A stretch of DNA of 64,000 nucleotides from Streptomyces atratus (GCF_014648655.1 NZ_BMRN01000003.1:266335-330334); one strand, 5' to 3'. Shown: positions 9,566 through 20,033, numbered from the stretch's first letter. The notes: generated by a model from the letters alone, not told the origin. Made by a program: numbers and translations.

Positions 9566-10069
9566 ATGCCGAAGCCCGCCAAGGGTGCCCGTCTGGGCGG
9601 CAGCGCTGCGCACGAGAAGCTTCTTCTCATCAACCTTGCGAAGTCGCTGTTCGAGCACGGCCGCATCACCACGACCGAGGCCAAGGCCCGCCGCCTGCGT
9701 CCGGTCGCCGAGCGCTTCATCACCAAGGCGAAGAAGGGCGACATCCACAACCGTCGCCTGGTGCTGCAGTCGATCACGGACAAGAGCATCGTGCACACGC
9801 TCTTCACCGAGATCGCCCCGCGGTACGAGAACCGCCCCGGTGGTTACACCCGCATCACCAAGATCGGCAACCGTCGTGGCGACAACGCCCCGATGGCCGT
9901 CATCGAGCTGGTCGAGGCGCTGACCGTGGCCCAGCAGGCCACCGGTGAGGCCGAGGCCGCGACCAAGCGTGCGGTCAAGGAAGACGCCCTCAAGAAGGAC
10001 GAGGCTCCGGCCGAGGTCGTCGAGGACGCCAAGCCGGCCGAGGCCGACGCGGAGTCCAAGGACGCCTGA
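9566..10069 (+). CDS. rplQ: 50S ribosomal protein L17
   Basis: L17 lies near the polypeptide exit tunnel. The ATG at 9566 follows AAGGAG and gives [20 protein letters not shown], the family N-terminus. The L17 core ([20 protein letters not shown]) and [20 protein letters not shown] are present. The protein is 167 residues, longer than E. coli L17 because of an Ala/Glu/Lys-rich tail of about 45 residues, as in other actinomycetes. A terminator follows. Confidence 0.98.
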   Translation: MPKPAKGARLGGSAAHEKLLLINLAKSLFEHGRITTTEAKARRLRPVAERFITKAKKGDIHNRRLVLQSITDKSIVHTLFTEIAPRYENRPGGYTRITKIGNRRGDNAPMAVIELVEALTVAQQATGEAEAATKRAVKEDALKKDEAPAEVVEDAKPAEADAESKDA

Positions 10070-10087
10070 GCGTTCTGAGACCACTGG

Positions 10088-10125
10088 ACGGGCCCGCATC
10101 ACCCTTCGGGGCGGTGCGGGCCCGT
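10088..10125 (+). terminator. terminator of the alpha operon
   Basis: ACGGGCCCGC (from 10088) pairs with GCGGGCCCGT (to 10125), with a short inner CACC/GGTG extension. T residues follow. It lies 18 bases after rplQ and should separate it from truA. Confidence 0.88.
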
Positions 10126-10156
10126 TCCGTATGTACTGGCAGAAAAGGATCCTTCG

Positions 10157-11020
10157 GTGAGTGACGAGGTAGAGCCCGGCTTCGTACGGGTGCGGCTGGA
10201 CCTGGCGTACGACGGCAAGGACTTCTCCGGCTGGGCCAAGCAGACCGGCAGGCGGACCGTCCAGGGGGAGATCGAGGACGCGCTGCGGACCGTGACGCGG
10301 TCCTCGCGGACGTACGACCTGACCGTCGCCGGGCGCACCGATGCCGGGGTGCACGCCCGGGGGCAGGTCGCCCATGTCGATCTGCCGGACGAGGTGTGGG
10401 CCGAGCACGCGGACAAGCTGCTGCGGCGGATGGCCGGACGGATGGCGCCCGATGTGCGGATCTGGCGGATCGCCGAGGCGCCCGCCGGGTTCAATGCCCG
10501 GTTCTCGGCGCTGTGGCGGCGTTACGCGTACCGTGTCGCCGATCGCCCCGGTGGGGTGGATCCGCTGTTGCGGGGGCATGTGCTGTGGCACGACCGGCCA
10601 TTGGACGTCGACGCCATGAACGAGGCGGCGGCCCGGATGGTCGGGGAGCACGACTTCGCCGCGTACTGCAAGAAGCGCGAGGGTGCGACGACCATCCGTA
10701 CGCTGCAGAAGCTGAGTTGGGTGCGGGACGAGGCGTCCGGGATCACGACGGCGACCGTGCAGGCCGACGCGTTCTGCCACAACATGGTGCGGGCGCTGAT
10801 CGGGGCCGCGCTGTTCGTCGGCGACGGGCGCCGCCCGGCCGAGTGGCCCGCACAGGTGCTGGCGGCACGGCTGCGGGACCCCGGCGTGCATGTGGTCCGC
10901 CCCCATGGGCTGACGCTGGAGGAAGTGGCCTACCCGGCCGATGAGTTGCTGGCCGCCCGCTCCAAGGAGGCGCGCAATGTGCGCACGCTCCCCGGAGCCG
11001 GTGGTGAGGGCTGCTGCTGA
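10157..11020 (+). CDS. truA: tRNA pseudouridine(38-40) synthase
   Basis: TruA isomerises U38-U40 in the anticodon stem-loop. The 287-residue protein starts at GTG and begins [20 protein letters not shown]. The catalytic Asp lies in the family motif [16 protein letters not shown] (near residue 59). The second conserved region (DFAAYCKKR) and the C-terminal NMVRALIGA are present. It keeps the usual actinomycete position after rplQ, but a terminator lies between them. Confidence 0.97.
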   Translation: MSDEVEPGFVRVRLDLAYDGKDFSGWAKQTGRRTVQGEIEDALRTVTRSSRTYDLTVAGRTDAGVHARGQVAHVDLPDEVWAEHADKLLRRMAGRMAPDVRIWRIAEAPAGFNARFSALWRRYAYRVADRPGGVDPLLRGHVLWHDRPLDVDAMNEAAARMVGEHDFAAYCKKREGATTIRTLQKLSWVRDEASGITTATVQADAFCHNMVRALIGAALFVGDGRRPAEWPAQVLAARLRDPGVHVVRPHGLTLEEVAYPADELLAARSKEARNVRTLPGAGGEGCC

Positions 11021-11135
11021 GACCCGGTGACGGGCCTGTCCCCTGCGCTGACCCTGTCGTGGTCCGCCTTTCAGGGCGACGACCCGTCCATGGACGAGGA
11101 CTCCCCTCCGTTGTCGGCGTCCCCTCCGCGCTGGG

Positions 11136-11990
11136 TCAGCCGACGGGTGCGGTGGCCGCCGCCGATGCCTGGAGCTCGCCGCGGTGGCGGATCTGACGGA
11201 ACGTGAAGTTCGTCAGGTCGTCACCGGTGGCGAAGGCGTTCTGGTCGGCCTTGGTGATGTTCTTGCCGCTGGTGAATCCGCTGATGGCGAAGTAGGCGTA
11301 GCGGCCGTAGGAGTTGGCGGTACGGCGGCAGACCGATCCGGCGGGGCAGAAGGCCGGCACACCCGCGCCGCTCAGCGTGGCGATGCTGCCGCTCGACTGC
11401 TGGGCCGCCTTCTTCGCCTGGGCTTCCGTCTCGAAGACCGCGAGGCCGACGGTGACGGCGACGCCGTCCTTGCTGTACGTGGCCCGGATGACCTGGTCGC
11501 AGCCGTTGTTGACGAGGATCGAGCCGAGCGCGCCCTTGGTGGTGGCGGCGCAGTTCTTCGTCTGCTGCGTCGCGCCCTTGGCGTAGACGCGGTCGCCCAT
11601 CGTCAGCTTCCTGCCGGGGAAGAACGCGTCGACGGTGATCGGCGCCTTGTCCTTCTTGACATCGGATATGTAGTCCTTCGGGTCCGGCGGGGGCAGTGGT
11701 GCCACCGAGGAGAAGGACGGTTCGGGCTCGGCGGTGTTGGTCGGCAGGTCGCTCGGTGCCGGCAGCTCGCTCGCGTTCTTGCCGGAGCCGGTGGAGCTGT
11801 TGCCTTTGTTGGTCGAGATGACCGCCGTCGCCACGATGGCGCCGACCGCCGCGGTGGCGAGCACGCCGCCGCCGATCATCAGCCACTTCTTGCGGCGGCT
11901 GCGCGCGGCGGACTCGTCGGCCAGCGCTGCCCAGTCCGGAGTCTGTGTGCCCCCGGGCCCCCAGGAGGGCCCCCCTTGCCCAAAGCTCAT
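11136..11990 (-). CDS. membrane-anchored hypothetical protein
   Basis: I do not recognise the family. The start MSFGQGGPSWGPGGTQTPDW at 11990 is preferred to an upstream codon at 12059, which would overlap the divergent ABC-F gene. The 284-residue protein has a cytoplasmic N-terminus ending in RSRRKK, one membrane span (about residues 36-57) and a Ser/Thr/Pro-rich linker. The external C-terminal domain contains paired Cys (KNCAAT, NNGCDQ, AFCPAGSVC) that could form disulfides. It is divergent from the ABC-F gene. Confidence 0.85.
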   Translation of the reverse strand: MSFGQGGPSWGPGGTQTPDWAALADESAARSRRKKWLMIGGGVLATAAVGAIVATAVISTNKGNSSTGSGKNASELPAPSDLPTNTAEPEPSFSSVAPLPPPDPKDYISDVKKDKAPITVDAFFPGRKLTMGDRVYAKGATQQTKNCAATTKGALGSILVNNGCDQVIRATYSKDGVAVTVGLAVFETEAQAKKAAQQSSGSIATLSGAGVPAFCPAGSVCRRTANSYGRYAYFAISGFTSGKNITKADQNAFATGDDLTNFTFRQIRHRGELQASAAATAPVG

Positions 11991-12057
11991 GCGGCGAATC
12001 CTAGACGGAACATAATCCGGTTGGGCCAGGGCTTCGCGGCCCGTGACAATGCTGTGC

Positions 12058-13677
12058 ATGGGACATCTTGAAGCAGGCCATCTGGAGTACTACCTACCGG
12101 ACGGGCGGGTGCTGCTCGGCGATGCTTCGTTCCGGGTCGCGGACGGGGCCGTGGTCGCCCTCGTGGGGGCTAACGGCGCCGGGAAGACCACGTTGCTGAG
12201 GCTGCTCGCCGGGGAGCTCCAGCCGCACGGCGGCTCCGTGTCGGTGAGCGGCGGGCTCGGGGTGATGCAGCAGTTCGTGGGCTCCGTGCGGGACGACCGT
12301 ACCGTCCGGGATCTGCTGGTCTCCGTCGCCCAGCCCCGTATCCGGGAAGCGGCTCTGGCGGTCGACAAGGCCGAGGAACTGATCCTCACCGTCGACGACG
12401 AGGCCGCGCAGATGAAGTACGCGCAGGCCCTGAGCGACTGGGCGGAGGCCCGCGGGTACGAGGCCGAGACGGTGTGGGACATGTGCACCACGGCCGCGCT
12501 CGGCATCCCGTACGAGAAGGCGCAGTGGCGAGAGGTGCGCACGCTGTCCGGCGGTGAGCAGAAGCGGCTGGTGCTGGAGGCACTGCTGCGCGGGCCGGAC
12601 GAGGTACTGCTGCTCGACGAGCCGGACAACTATCTCGACGTCCCCGGAAAGCGGTGGCTGGAGGGGAAGCTGAAGGAGACCCGCAAGACGGTCCTCTTCG
12701 TCTCCCACGACCGGGAGCTGCTGTCCAGGGCCGCCGAGAAGATCGTCAGCGTCGAGCCGAGCCCGGCGGGCAGCGACGTGTGGGTGCACGGCGCCGGTTT
12801 CGATACGTACCACCAGGCCCGCAAGGACCGGTTCGCGCGGTTCGAGGAGCTGCTGCGGCGCTGGGAGGAGGAGCACGCCCGGCTGAAGGCGCTGGTCCAC
12901 CGGCTGCGGCAGCAGGCGGCGATCAGCCCCGACATGGCGTCGCGCTACCGGGCGATGCAGACCCGCTTCAAGAAGTTCGAGGACGCGGGACCCCCGCCGG
13001 AGCCGCCGCGCGAGCAGGACATCAAGATGCGGCTGCGCGGTGGCCGGACCGGCGTACGGGCGGTGACCTGCAAGGGGCTGGAGCTGACCGGGCTCATGAA
13101 GCCGTTCGACCTGGAGATCTTCTACGGGGAGCGGGTCGCCGTCCTCGGCTCGAACGGCTCCGGGAAGTCGCACTTCCTGCGGCTGCTCGCGGGCGAGCCG
13201 GTGGCGCACACGGGGGAGTGGAAGCTCGGGGCGCGTGTCGTGCCGGGTCACTTCGCCCAGACGCACGCCCATCCGGAGCTGCTGGGCCACACGCTCGTCG
13301 AGATCCTGTGGACCGAGCACGCCAAGGACCGCGGCGGGGCGATGTCCGTGCTGCGGCGGTACGAGCTGGAGCGGCAGGGGGACCAGCCGTTCGAGAAGCT
13401 GTCCGGCGGGCAGCAGGCGCGGTTCCAGATCCTGCTCCTGGAGCTGGCCGGTACGACGGCACTGCTGCTGGACGAGCCGACGGACAACCTGGACCTGGAG
13501 TCGGCGGAGGCCCTGCAGGACGGTCTTGAGGTGTACGAGGGGACGGTGATGGCCGTCACGCACGACCGCTGGTTCGCAAAGTCCTTCGACCGGTATCTGG
13601 TGTTCGGCTCGGACGGCGTCGTACGGGAGACGAGGGAGCCGGTGTGGGACGAGCGGAGGGTGGAGCGGGTGCGGTGA
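12058..13677 (+). CDS. ABC-F family ATPase
   Basis: A 539-residue soluble protein with two ABC domains and no membrane span. Domain 1 has Walker A GANGAGKTT (residues 37-45), signature LSGGEQKR and Walker B LLLLDEPDNYLD. Domain 2 has GSNGSGKSH, LSGGQQAR and LLLDEPTDNLD. ABC-F proteins act on the ribosome (translation rescue, or antibiotic resistance in the ARE group). Walker A of the second domain has GKSH instead of GKST/GKTT, a departure from the usual Thr/Ser. The start could also be ATG at 12049. No resistance role can be read from sequence alone. Confidence 0.93.
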   Translation: MGHLEAGHLEYYLPDGRVLLGDASFRVADGAVVALVGANGAGKTTLLRLLAGELQPHGGSVSVSGGLGVMQQFVGSVRDDRTVRDLLVSVAQPRIREAALAVDKAEELILTVDDEAAQMKYAQALSDWAEARGYEAETVWDMCTTAALGIPYEKAQWREVRTLSGGEQKRLVLEALLRGPDEVLLLDEPDNYLDVPGKRWLEGKLKETRKTVLFVSHDRELLSRAAEKIVSVEPSPAGSDVWVHGAGFDTYHQARKDRFARFEELLRRWEEEHARLKALVHRLRQQAAISPDMASRYRAMQTRFKKFEDAGPPPEPPREQDIKMRLRGGRTGVRAVTCKGLELTGLMKPFDLEIFYGERVAVLGSNGSGKSHFLRLLAGEPVAHTGEWKLGARVVPGHFAQTHAHPELLGHTLVEILWTEHAKDRGGAMSVLRRYELERQGDQPFEKLSGGQQARFQILLLELAGTTALLLDEPTDNLDLESAEALQDGLEVYEGTVMAVTHDRWFAKSFDRYLVFGSDGVVRETREPVWDERRVERVR

Positions 13678-13772
13678 GGGGGCGGTGGGGGCGCCGGGGC
13701 GGCGCTCACCCGTCCGGGTGAGCGCTGCGCGAAGGGCCGACGTGTCCGATGCCGTGTGCATAGCGTGGCCGC

Positions 13773-14663
13773 ATGGTCAGCTCATCACACGAGGCGATGC
13801 ACCGGATCTTCCAGGAGGATCCCGGAGTCTTCGCTCGGACCTTCCGCACGCTGGGGCTTCCCTTCCCGGAACCCGTCGCGGTGTCCCTCATGCCCACCGA
13901 TCTCACCGAGATCCAGCCACTCGAAAGACGGGTGGACACCCTTCTGCGGATCGACGCGGCGGAAGGTGACAGCTATCTGCTGGCTGTGGAGGCGCAGGGC
14001 AAGAAGGACCGGGGCAAACCCGGCAGCTGGGCCTACTACGTGGCTCACCTCTACGCGAAGTATCGGCTTCCTCCTCTGCTCCTGGTGACGTGCCAGGACA
14101 GGGCCACGGCCGAGTGGGCGGCCGAGACGGTGGCCATCGGTCCCACGACATGGCCGACACTGTCGCTCCGCCCGTTGGTGCTCGGGCCGCACAATGTGCC
14201 CGTCTTCACCGACCCGGACGCTGCCGCCAGAGACATTCCCCTCGCCACGCTCTCGGCCATCACGCATGGTAAGGATCCGAATGCGGGTGCCATACTGAAG
14301 GCGTTGGCTGCCGCGCTGCAGACCGTTGACGACGACACGGCGATGATCTTCGCCGAACTCACCGAACTCGGCCTGGGCTCTGCTCCGGCCGCACAGATCT
14401 GGAGGGATCTGATGTCTGTCGACCTCTCTTTCTTCCGCTCGGAGACGTCTGAGCGGCTGCGGTCCGAGGGACGTGCCGAGGGGCGTGCCGAGGGGCGTGC
14501 CGAGGACATTCTGCGGATTCTGTCCAAGCGCGGAGTCGCGGTGTCGGAGCAGGTGCGGGAGCGGATCGTTTCGTGTGGTGATCTGGATGTGTTGAGCGAC
14601 TGGCTCGACCGGTCGTTGACCGCCGAGGTCGCCGAGGACCTGTTCGCGGCGGCCGAGGCCTGA
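13773..14663 (+). CDS. PD-(D/E)XK nuclease-like (Rpn/transposase-associated) protein
   Basis: A 296-residue protein of a type abundant in Streptomyces, usually annotated as hypothetical. The N-terminal half has a PD-(D/E)XK-like core: Asp55 in RRVDTLLRID, then Glu73-x-Gln75-x-Lys77 in LLAVEAQGKKD. This resembles the Rpn/YhgA families of recombination-promoting nucleases. The C-terminal part has a GRAE triple repeat followed by a helical tail (DILRILSKRGV, then ISCGDLDVLSDWLDRSL-like segments) seen in these proteins. It lies alone between the ABC-F gene and rplM. Nuclease activity is inference. Confidence 0.82.
   Translation: MVSSSHEAMHRIFQEDPGVFARTFRTLGLPFPEPVAVSLMPTDLTEIQPLERRVDTLLRIDAAEGDSYLLAVEAQGKKDRGKPGSWAYYVAHLYAKYRLPPLLLVTCQDRATAEWAAETVAIGPTTWPTLSLRPLVLGPHNVPVFTDPDAAARDIPLATLSAITHGKDPNAGAILKALAAALQTVDDDTAMIFAELTELGLGSAPAAQIWRDLMSVDLSFFRSETSERLRSEGRAEGRAEGRAEDILRILSKRGVAVSEQVRERIVSCGDLDVLSDWLDRSLTAEVAEDLFAAAEA
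14469..14504 (+). repeat. 12-bp coding tandem repeat (GRAE x3)
   Basis: Three head-to-tail units of GGRCGTGCCGAG at 14469, 14481 and 14493 encode Gly-Arg-Ala-Glu three times in the PD-(D/E)XK-like gene. The unit length keeps the frame, so copy number can change without breaking the gene. Confidence 0.9.
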
Positions 14664-14743
14664 CTTCGAGGCGCCTGAACGCCGGGCTTCGGGGCGGCCG
14701 GAAGCCTGGCAGGGTTGAGCGGGAGCGGTAGGGCTGACGCGTT

Positions 14744-14773
14744 TTGACCCGTCCCGGGCGGGGCGGGTATTGT
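14744..14773 (+). promoter_or_regulatory. candidate promoter of rplM-rpsI
   Basis: TTGACC (14744-14749) and TATTGT (14768-14773) are separated by 18 bases, resembling an HrdB-type promoter. It would give a 5' leader of about 180 bases before the rplM GTG. The rest of the 295-base gap shows no gene. Confidence 0.5.
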
Positions 14774-14958
14774 CGGGGGTTGTTATACGTATCGGCTTCG
14801 TCGTTCTCACGCGAAGAGCCCTTACGTAGGTTCTCTGGAGCAGTTACCAGTGGCTCGCATACGGACAGCGTTCCCGGCATTGTGGGCCCCAGCTGCATGA
14901 TCGCTTCAGGGGTGCCATGTGTCTGGACCTCATCCACTGAAGAAGCGAAGGCTACGAA

Positions 14959-15402
14959 GTGCGTACGTACAGCCCCAAGCCCGGCGATGTGACGCGCCAG
15001 TGGCACATCATTGACGCGCAGGACATCGTCCTGGGTCGTCTGGCCACCACGGCTGCGAACCTCCTCCGCGGCAAGCACAAGGCGATTTACGCCCCCCACA
15101 TGGACATGGGCGACTTCGTCATCATCATCAACGCCGAGAAGGTTCACCTCTCCGGCAACAAGAAGACCCAGAAGATGGCGTACCGCCACTCCGGGTTCCC
15201 GGGTGGTCTCCGCTCCGTCCGTTACGACGAGCTGCTCGCCAAGAGCCCCGAGAAGGCTGTCGAGAAGGCCATCAAGGGCATGATCCCCAAGAACAGCCTG
15301 GGCCGTCAGATGCTCTCGAAGCTCAAGGTCTACGCGGGCGACCAGCACCCGCACGCTGCTCAGCAGCCGGTCCCGTTCGAGATCACCCAGGTCGCGCAGT
15401 AG
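14959..15402 (+). CDS. rplM: 50S ribosomal protein L13
   Basis: A 147-residue L13, an early assembly protein of the large subunit. The GTG at 14959 gives [20 protein letters not shown]. The core ([20 protein letters not shown]) and the signature [20 protein letters not shown] match the family. rpsI follows after 44 bases, as in most bacteria. Upstream lies a long leader that could hold autoregulatory structure. Confidence 0.98.
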   Translation: MRTYSPKPGDVTRQWHIIDAQDIVLGRLATTAANLLRGKHKAIYAPHMDMGDFVIIINAEKVHLSGNKKTQKMAYRHSGFPGGLRSVRYDELLAKSPEKAVEKAIKGMIPKNSLGRQMLSKLKVYAGDQHPHAAQQPVPFEITQVAQ

Positions 15403-15446
15403 TTCCGGCCTCCCCCTAAGACCAAAAGAAAGATCTGAGGAGAATC

Positions 15447-15974
15447 GTGGCCGAGACCACTGTTGAGAACCCCGTCGAGGGCACCGAGGGCGAAGAGGTT
15501 TTCGCCGAGGTGACCACCTTCGAGTCCGAGGTTCCCGTCGAGGGCGAGTACACCAGCGAGTCGCTGGCTTCCCGCTTCGGCGACCCGCAGCCCGCCGCCG
15601 GCCTTGGCCGTCGGAAGAACGCCATCGCCCGCGTCCGGATCGTTCCGGGCACCGGCAAGTGGAAGATCAACGGTCGCACCCTTGAGGACTACTTCCCCAA
15701 CAAGGTGCACCAGCAGGAAGTCAACGAGCCCTTCAAGGTGCTCGAGCTCGACAGCCGTTACGACGTCATCGCCCGCATCTCGGGTGGCGGCGTCTCGGGT
15801 CAGGCCGGCGCCCTGCGCCTCGGTGTGGCCCGTGCGCTGAACGAGGCGGACGTGGACAACAACCGCGCCCCGCTGAAGAAGGCCGGCTTCCTCTCCCGCG
15901 ACGACCGTGCGGTCGAGCGCAAGAAGGCCGGTCTCAAGAAGGCCCGTAAGGCCCCGCAGTACAGCAAGCGCTAA
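15447..15974 (+). CDS. rpsI: 30S ribosomal protein S9
   Basis: A 175-residue S9 with the acidic N-terminal extension (about 45 residues) normal in actinomycetes. The S9 fold then begins at [20 protein letters not shown]. The signature [19 protein letters not shown] is present. The tail ends APQYSKR, placing the terminal Arg near the P-site tRNA anticodon. The GTG start follows GAGGAG. A terminator follows the gene. Confidence 0.98.
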   Translation: MAETTVENPVEGTEGEEVFAEVTTFESEVPVEGEYTSESLASRFGDPQPAAGLGRRKNAIARVRIVPGTGKWKINGRTLEDYFPNKVHQQEVNEPFKVLELDSRYDVIARISGGGVSGQAGALRLGVARALNEADVDNNRAPLKKAGFLSRDDRAVERKKAGLKKARKAPQYSKR

Positions 15975-16001
15975 ATCGCCTGCTCATTTGCTTTACACGT
16001 T

Positions 16002-16035
16002 CGCCCCGGCGGCACACCTTGTGCTTGCCGGGGCG
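16002..16035 (+). terminator. terminator of rplM-rpsI
   Basis: CGCCCCGGC (from 16002) pairs with GCCGGGGCG (to 16035) around a 16-base loop and is followed by TTCGT. It lies 28 bases after rpsI. Confidence 0.8.
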
Positions 16036-16202
16036 TTCGTCTATCGGCACCCTCGGGCGTATAACGGCATAAGACGTTCATACGCTTTCATACGCAGCGT
16101 TGTGTTGCGTTGCCCGGCGACGGACGCGCCGCGTTGTACGCATCGTGTTGCCGTGTTGCGTTGGTTTGGTTTGCGGTTTCGGAGCATCTTCGGAGGACAC
16201 CA

Positions 16203-17561
16203 GTGGGACGACTCTTCGGCACGGACGGTGTGCGCGGTGTCGCCAATGCGGATCTGACGGCTGAGCTGGCGCTCGGTCTCTCGGTCGCTGCGGCGCATGT
16301 ACTTGCCGAGGCGGGCACCTTTGAGGGGCATCGGCCGACAGCCGTGGTGGGACGCGACCCACGTGCGTCCGGAGAGTTCCTGGAGGCCGCCGTCGTGGCA
16401 GGCCTCGCCAGTGCGGGCGTGGACGTCCTGCGGGTCGGTGTGCTGCCCACCCCTGCGGTGGCGTACCTCACCGGCGCGCTGGGCGCCGACCTCGGTGTGA
16501 TGCTCTCCGCCAGCCACAACGCCATGCCGGACAACGGTGTCAAGTTCTTCGCCCGTGGCGGTCACAAGCTCGCCGACGAGCTGGAGGACCGGATCGAGAC
16601 GGTCTACGAGCAGCACCGCACCGGTGAGCCCTGGGCACGCCCGACGGGCGCCGGGGTGGGCCGGGTCACCGACTACGCCGAGGGCTTCGACCGGTACGTC
16701 GCCCATCTCATCGCCGTCCTCCCGAACCGGCTCGACGGGCTGAAGGTCGTCCTCGACGAGGCGCACGGCGCGGCCTCCCGGGTCTCGCCCGAGGCCTTCG
16801 CGCGGGCCGGTGCCGAGGTGATCACGATCGGTGCCGATCCGGACGGTCTGAACATCAACGACGGCTGCGGCTCCACCCATCTGGATCTGCTGAAGGCCGC
16901 AGTCGTCGAGCACGGCGCCGACCTCGGCATCGCGCACGACGGCGACGCCGACCGCTGCCTCGCCGTGGACGCCACGGGCGCGGAGGTCGACGGCGACCAG
17001 ATCCTGGCCGTGCTCGCCCTCGCCATGCGCGAGGCCGGGCAGCTGCGCAAGGACACCGTGGTCGGCACGGTCATGTCCAACCTCGGCTTCAAGATCGCGA
17101 TGGAGCGGGAGGGCATCCAGCTCGTCCAGACCGCCGTCGGCGACCGGTACGTACTGGAGTCGATGAAGGCCGAGGGCTTCGCGCTGGGCGGCGAGCAGTC
17201 CGGCCATGTCATCGTCCTGGACCACGCCACGACCGGCGACGGCACGCTGACCGGCCTGATGCTGGCGGCCCGGGTCGCGGCCACCGGCCGTACGCTCGCC
17301 GAGCTGGCCGGGGTCATGCAGCGGCTGCCCCAGCTGCTGATCAACGTCCCCGACGTCGACAAGTCCCGGGTCGGGACCTCCCCGGAGCTGGCCGCGGCGG
17401 TCGCCGAGGCCGAGCGCGAGCTGGGCTCCACCGGGCGCGTACTGCTGCGCCAGTCGGGCACGGAGCCGCTGGTACGGGTCATGGTCGAGGCGGCCGACAT
17501 CGACCAGGCACGGGCGGTCGCCGAGCGGCTGGCCGATGTGGTGAAGTCCGCACTCGGTTAG
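16203..17561 (+). CDS. glmM: phosphoglucosamine mutase
   Basis: GlmM converts glucosamine-6-P to glucosamine-1-P on the way to UDP-GlcNAc. The GTG at 16203, behind GGAGGACACCA, gives 452 residues beginning [20 protein letters not shown]. The phosphoserine loop SASHN places the active-site Ser at residue 104. The Mg-binding loop HDGDADRC and the phosphate-binding [12 protein letters not shown] are present. The next pathway partner, glmS, lies 12 kb downstream. Its stop overlaps the convergent DUF389 gene by four bases. Confidence 0.98.
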   Translation: MGRLFGTDGVRGVANADLTAELALGLSVAAAHVLAEAGTFEGHRPTAVVGRDPRASGEFLEAAVVAGLASAGVDVLRVGVLPTPAVAYLTGALGADLGVMLSASHNAMPDNGVKFFARGGHKLADELEDRIETVYEQHRTGEPWARPTGAGVGRVTDYAEGFDRYVAHLIAVLPNRLDGLKVVLDEAHGAASRVSPEAFARAGAEVITIGADPDGLNINDGCGSTHLDLLKAAVVEHGADLGIAHDGDADRCLAVDATGAEVDGDQILAVLALAMREAGQLRKDTVVGTVMSNLGFKIAMEREGIQLVQTAVGDRYVLESMKAEGFALGGEQSGHVIVLDHATTGDGTLTGLMLAARVAATGRTLAELAGVMQRLPQLLINVPDVDKSRVGTSPELAAAVAEAERELGSTGRVLLRQSGTEPLVRVMVEAADIDQARAVAERLADVVKSALG

Positions 17562-18634
17562 TCGCGCTCGGCCGGCCTGTAGTCGGCTGGGCCGGAGGTG
17601 GCCGGTGCGGGCTCGGCAGGTCCCGGCCCGGCCGGGCCGTTCGCCGGACGGGACCGGTCGGGCCGGCCGCGCCGCCCGCTGTCCGCGGACGGGCTCGGGA
17701 TGCAGCCCGTCCGGCGGCGGTGCGCCGCCCACAGGATCTTCTGGACCAGCAGCGTCAACGTCCCCGCGACCACGATGCCGCCGAGGTTCGCCAGCAGCTG
17801 GGCCGTGGAGCCCGACATCTGGCTGTAGTCGCTGTAACTGAACGCCACCGCCGCGTTGGCCGCGGCCGGCACGGTGGTCACCGAGATGGCGACCCCGATC
17901 AGCGCACCGGACTTCGCCGAGGTGAGCGAGAGCGTCCCGGCGATCCCGGCCAGGAACGCCACCACGAACGACATCGCGTCCGGCTTCCAGATGAACGCGG
18001 TGTTGGGCCGGGCCGCCTCGATCATCGGGCGGTTGAACAGCCCGAAGACGTCCATCAGCCAGGCGAACCCGGCGGTCAGTATCATCGCGACGGCGAAGCC
18101 GCCGATCAGCGCCACGAGTGACCGCCACACCAGCCGCGGAGCGCGCTGCACCAGGGCCGTGGAGATCCCGGCCAGCGGCCCGAACTCCGGACCGACCGCC
18201 ATCGCGCCCACGATCAGGATCGCGTTGTCGAGCATCACACCGCAGGCGGCGAGCATCGTCGCGACCGCGAGGAACGCCACATAGGTGACGCTGAACGTCG
18301 ACTCCTCGTGGGTCGCCTCCGCCAGCTCCTCCCACAGCACCGCGTCCGCGCCCTCGCCCGGCGCCTCCTCCTCGGCCTTGTCGGCGTGCGCGGAGAGCGT
18401 CAGGTCCATGTTCTCGACGGTGATCGAACCGGACTTGTCGATGCCGAGCCTGCGCAGCGCGCCGATCAGCTCGTCGCCCGCCTCGCGGGCCACATCGCAC
18501 AGCACCATGTCGCCCGCCGGGTCACGGGCGACCCCGGACATCACCACGAGATGCGTCGTACCGACGGTGCTCTCCAGCAGGTGCACCACCTCGTCCGTAC
18601 GGTCGGTGGGGACGATCAGGCGCAGATGCAGCAC
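17558..18634 (-). CDS. DUF389 membrane protein
   Basis: A 358-residue protein of the DUF389 family (function unknown). An N-terminal soluble domain of about 110 residues ([20 protein letters not shown]) precedes about five to six membrane spans. These include the well-conserved [20 protein letters not shown] and [14 protein letters not shown] segments. The C-terminal 50 residues are Pro/Ala/Gly/Arg-rich and of low complexity. It ends four bases inside the convergent glmM gene and follows coaA on the same strand after 27 bases. Confidence 0.9.
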   Translation of the reverse strand: MLHLRLIVPTDRTDEVVHLLESTVGTTHLVVMSGVARDPAGDMVLCDVAREAGDELIGALRRLGIDKSGSITVENMDLTLSAHADKAEEEAPGEGADAVLWEELAEATHEESTFSVTYVAFLAVATMLAACGVMLDNAILIVGAMAVGPEFGPLAGISTALVQRAPRLVWRSLVALIGGFAVAMILTAGFAWLMDVFGLFNRPMIEAARPNTAFIWKPDAMSFVVAFLAGIAGTLSLTSAKSGALIGVAISVTTVPAAANAAVAFSYSDYSQMSGSTAQLLANLGGIVVAGTLTLLVQKILWAAHRRRTGCIPSPSADSGRRGRPDRSRPANGPAGPGPAEPAPATSGPADYRPAERD

Positions 18635-18661
18635 GCGGCCACTCCCAGGAGTCTCGGAGAA

Positions 18662-19657
18662 TCAGAGTTTGCGCAGGGACAGCCGCTGGACCTTGTGGTC
18701 CGGCCCCTTGCGCAGCACCAGAGTGGCACGGCCCCGGGTGGGCGCGACATTCTCCACCAGGTTGGGCTTGTTGATGGTCCTCCACATCGTCGCCGCGTAC
18801 TCCATGGCCTCCTCCTCGGAGACCTGGGTGTACTTGCGGAAGTACGAGAACGGGTTCTGGAACGCCGTCTCGCGCAGTTTCCGGAACCGGTTGAGATACC
18901 AGGCCTCGATGTCCTCGGTCCGCGCGTCCACGTACACACTGAAGTCGAAGTAGTCGGCGAGCCCGACCCTGGTCCGCCCGTCCTTGCCGGGCAGCGCGGG
19001 CTGAAGCACGTTGAGCCCCTCGACGATCAGGATGTCGGGGCGACGTACGGTGAGCCGCTCGCCCGGCACGATGTCGTAGATCAGGTGCGAGTAGACGGGC
19101 GCCGTCACTTCGTCCTTGCCGGCCTTGATGTCGGCGACGAAACGGGTCAGGGCACGCCGGTCGTACGACTCGGGGAACCCCTTGCGCGACATCAGTCCCC
19201 GCGACCGGAGCTCCTCCATCGGCAGCAGGAACCCGTCCGTGGTGACGAGCTCCACCCGGGGATGCTCGGGCCAGCGGGCCAGCAGCGCCTGGAGGATACG
19301 GGCGCTGGTGGACTTGCCGACCGCGACACTGCCCGCGACCCCTATGACGAACGGGGTGCCCCGCTGCGCGCCGTGCCCGTTGCCCGCCTCCCCGAGGAAG
19401 GTGTTCAGGGCGCCGCGCAGGCCCGAGGTGGCCTGGACATACAGGTTGAGGAGCCGGGAGAGCGGCAGGTAGACGTCCCGTACCTCATCGAGGTCGATGA
19501 CGTCCCCGAGCCCGCGCAGCTGCTCCACCTCGGCGGCGGTCAGCGGCAGCGGAGTCTTGTCGCGCAGGGCGCTCCACTCGGCGCGCGACAGGTCGACGTA
19601 CGGCGTCGACGCGTGCTCGGTGCGTCGGTGGGTGCTCCGTGGCGGCGAAGTGATCAC
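18662..19657 (-). CDS. coaA: type I pantothenate kinase
   Basis: CoaA phosphorylates pantothenate, the first committed step to coenzyme A. The 331-residue protein has the P-loop [12 protein letters not shown] (about residues 105-116), the [10 protein letters not shown] segment, the substrate-site [11 protein letters not shown] and IVEGLNVLQ. All match prokaryotic type I kinases. The start lies next to an accessory region at 19658-29205 on its upstream side. Confidence 0.97.
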   Translation of the reverse strand: MITSPPRSTHRRTEHASTPYVDLSRAEWSALRDKTPLPLTAAEVEQLRGLGDVIDLDEVRDVYLPLSRLLNLYVQATSGLRGALNTFLGEAGNGHGAQRGTPFVIGVAGSVAVGKSTSARILQALLARWPEHPRVELVTTDGFLLPMEELRSRGLMSRKGFPESYDRRALTRFVADIKAGKDEVTAPVYSHLIYDIVPGERLTVRRPDILIVEGLNVLQPALPGKDGRTRVGLADYFDFSVYVDARTEDIEAWYLNRFRKLRETAFQNPFSYFRKYTQVSEEEAMEYAATMWRTINKPNLVENVAPTRGRATLVLRKGPDHKVQRLSLRKL

Positions 19658-19743
19658 GTGTTCATTGTTGCGGGAGTTTCAACGGAGTGGGGGGTGTGGT
19701 CGGTCACGTGGGGGCGGTGCTCGTTCCGGGGTGCCGGTGGCGA

Positions 19744-19950
19744 TTACGGCTGGGTGTCCGCTTTCCTGAGCACACAGACTTCTCCGCTGTCGGAGTCACC
19801 GATGAAGGTCCACAGGAGGGCGGAATCGGGCTTGCCCCTGGCCGTGGCCCGCGCTTCGGTGGACGGGGCGGAGGCGGCCCGGGAGCCGGCTGAGAAGGCC
19901 GGAGGTCCCAGGGCGGGCGTGGTGGTGCGGCCGGCCTCTCCACTGGACAT
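19744..19950 (-). CDS. small hypothetical protein
   Basis: A 68-codon frame with strongly biased G/C third positions. A possible ribosome site (GGGGTGAG) lies 5 bases before ATG. The N-terminal half is Ala/Thr/Ser-rich and the C-terminus reads LLWTFIGDSDSGEVCVLRKA. I do not recognise it. It could be the remnant of a longer gene, since neighbouring frames show similar composition. Apart from it and the hairpin at 20034, the 438-base stretch between coaA and 20096 holds nothing I can identify. Confidence 0.4.
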   Translation of the reverse strand: MSSGEAGRTTTPALGPPAFSAGSRAASAPSTEARATARGKPDSALLWTFIGDSDSGEVCVLRKADTQP

Positions 19951-20033
19951 GCGGGCTCACCCCCGAGTGCTGGGCCGGCGGGCCGACATCCGGCAGCGAC
20001 GTGATGCGCCCGCTGGTACCTGCCGCTGTCGGT

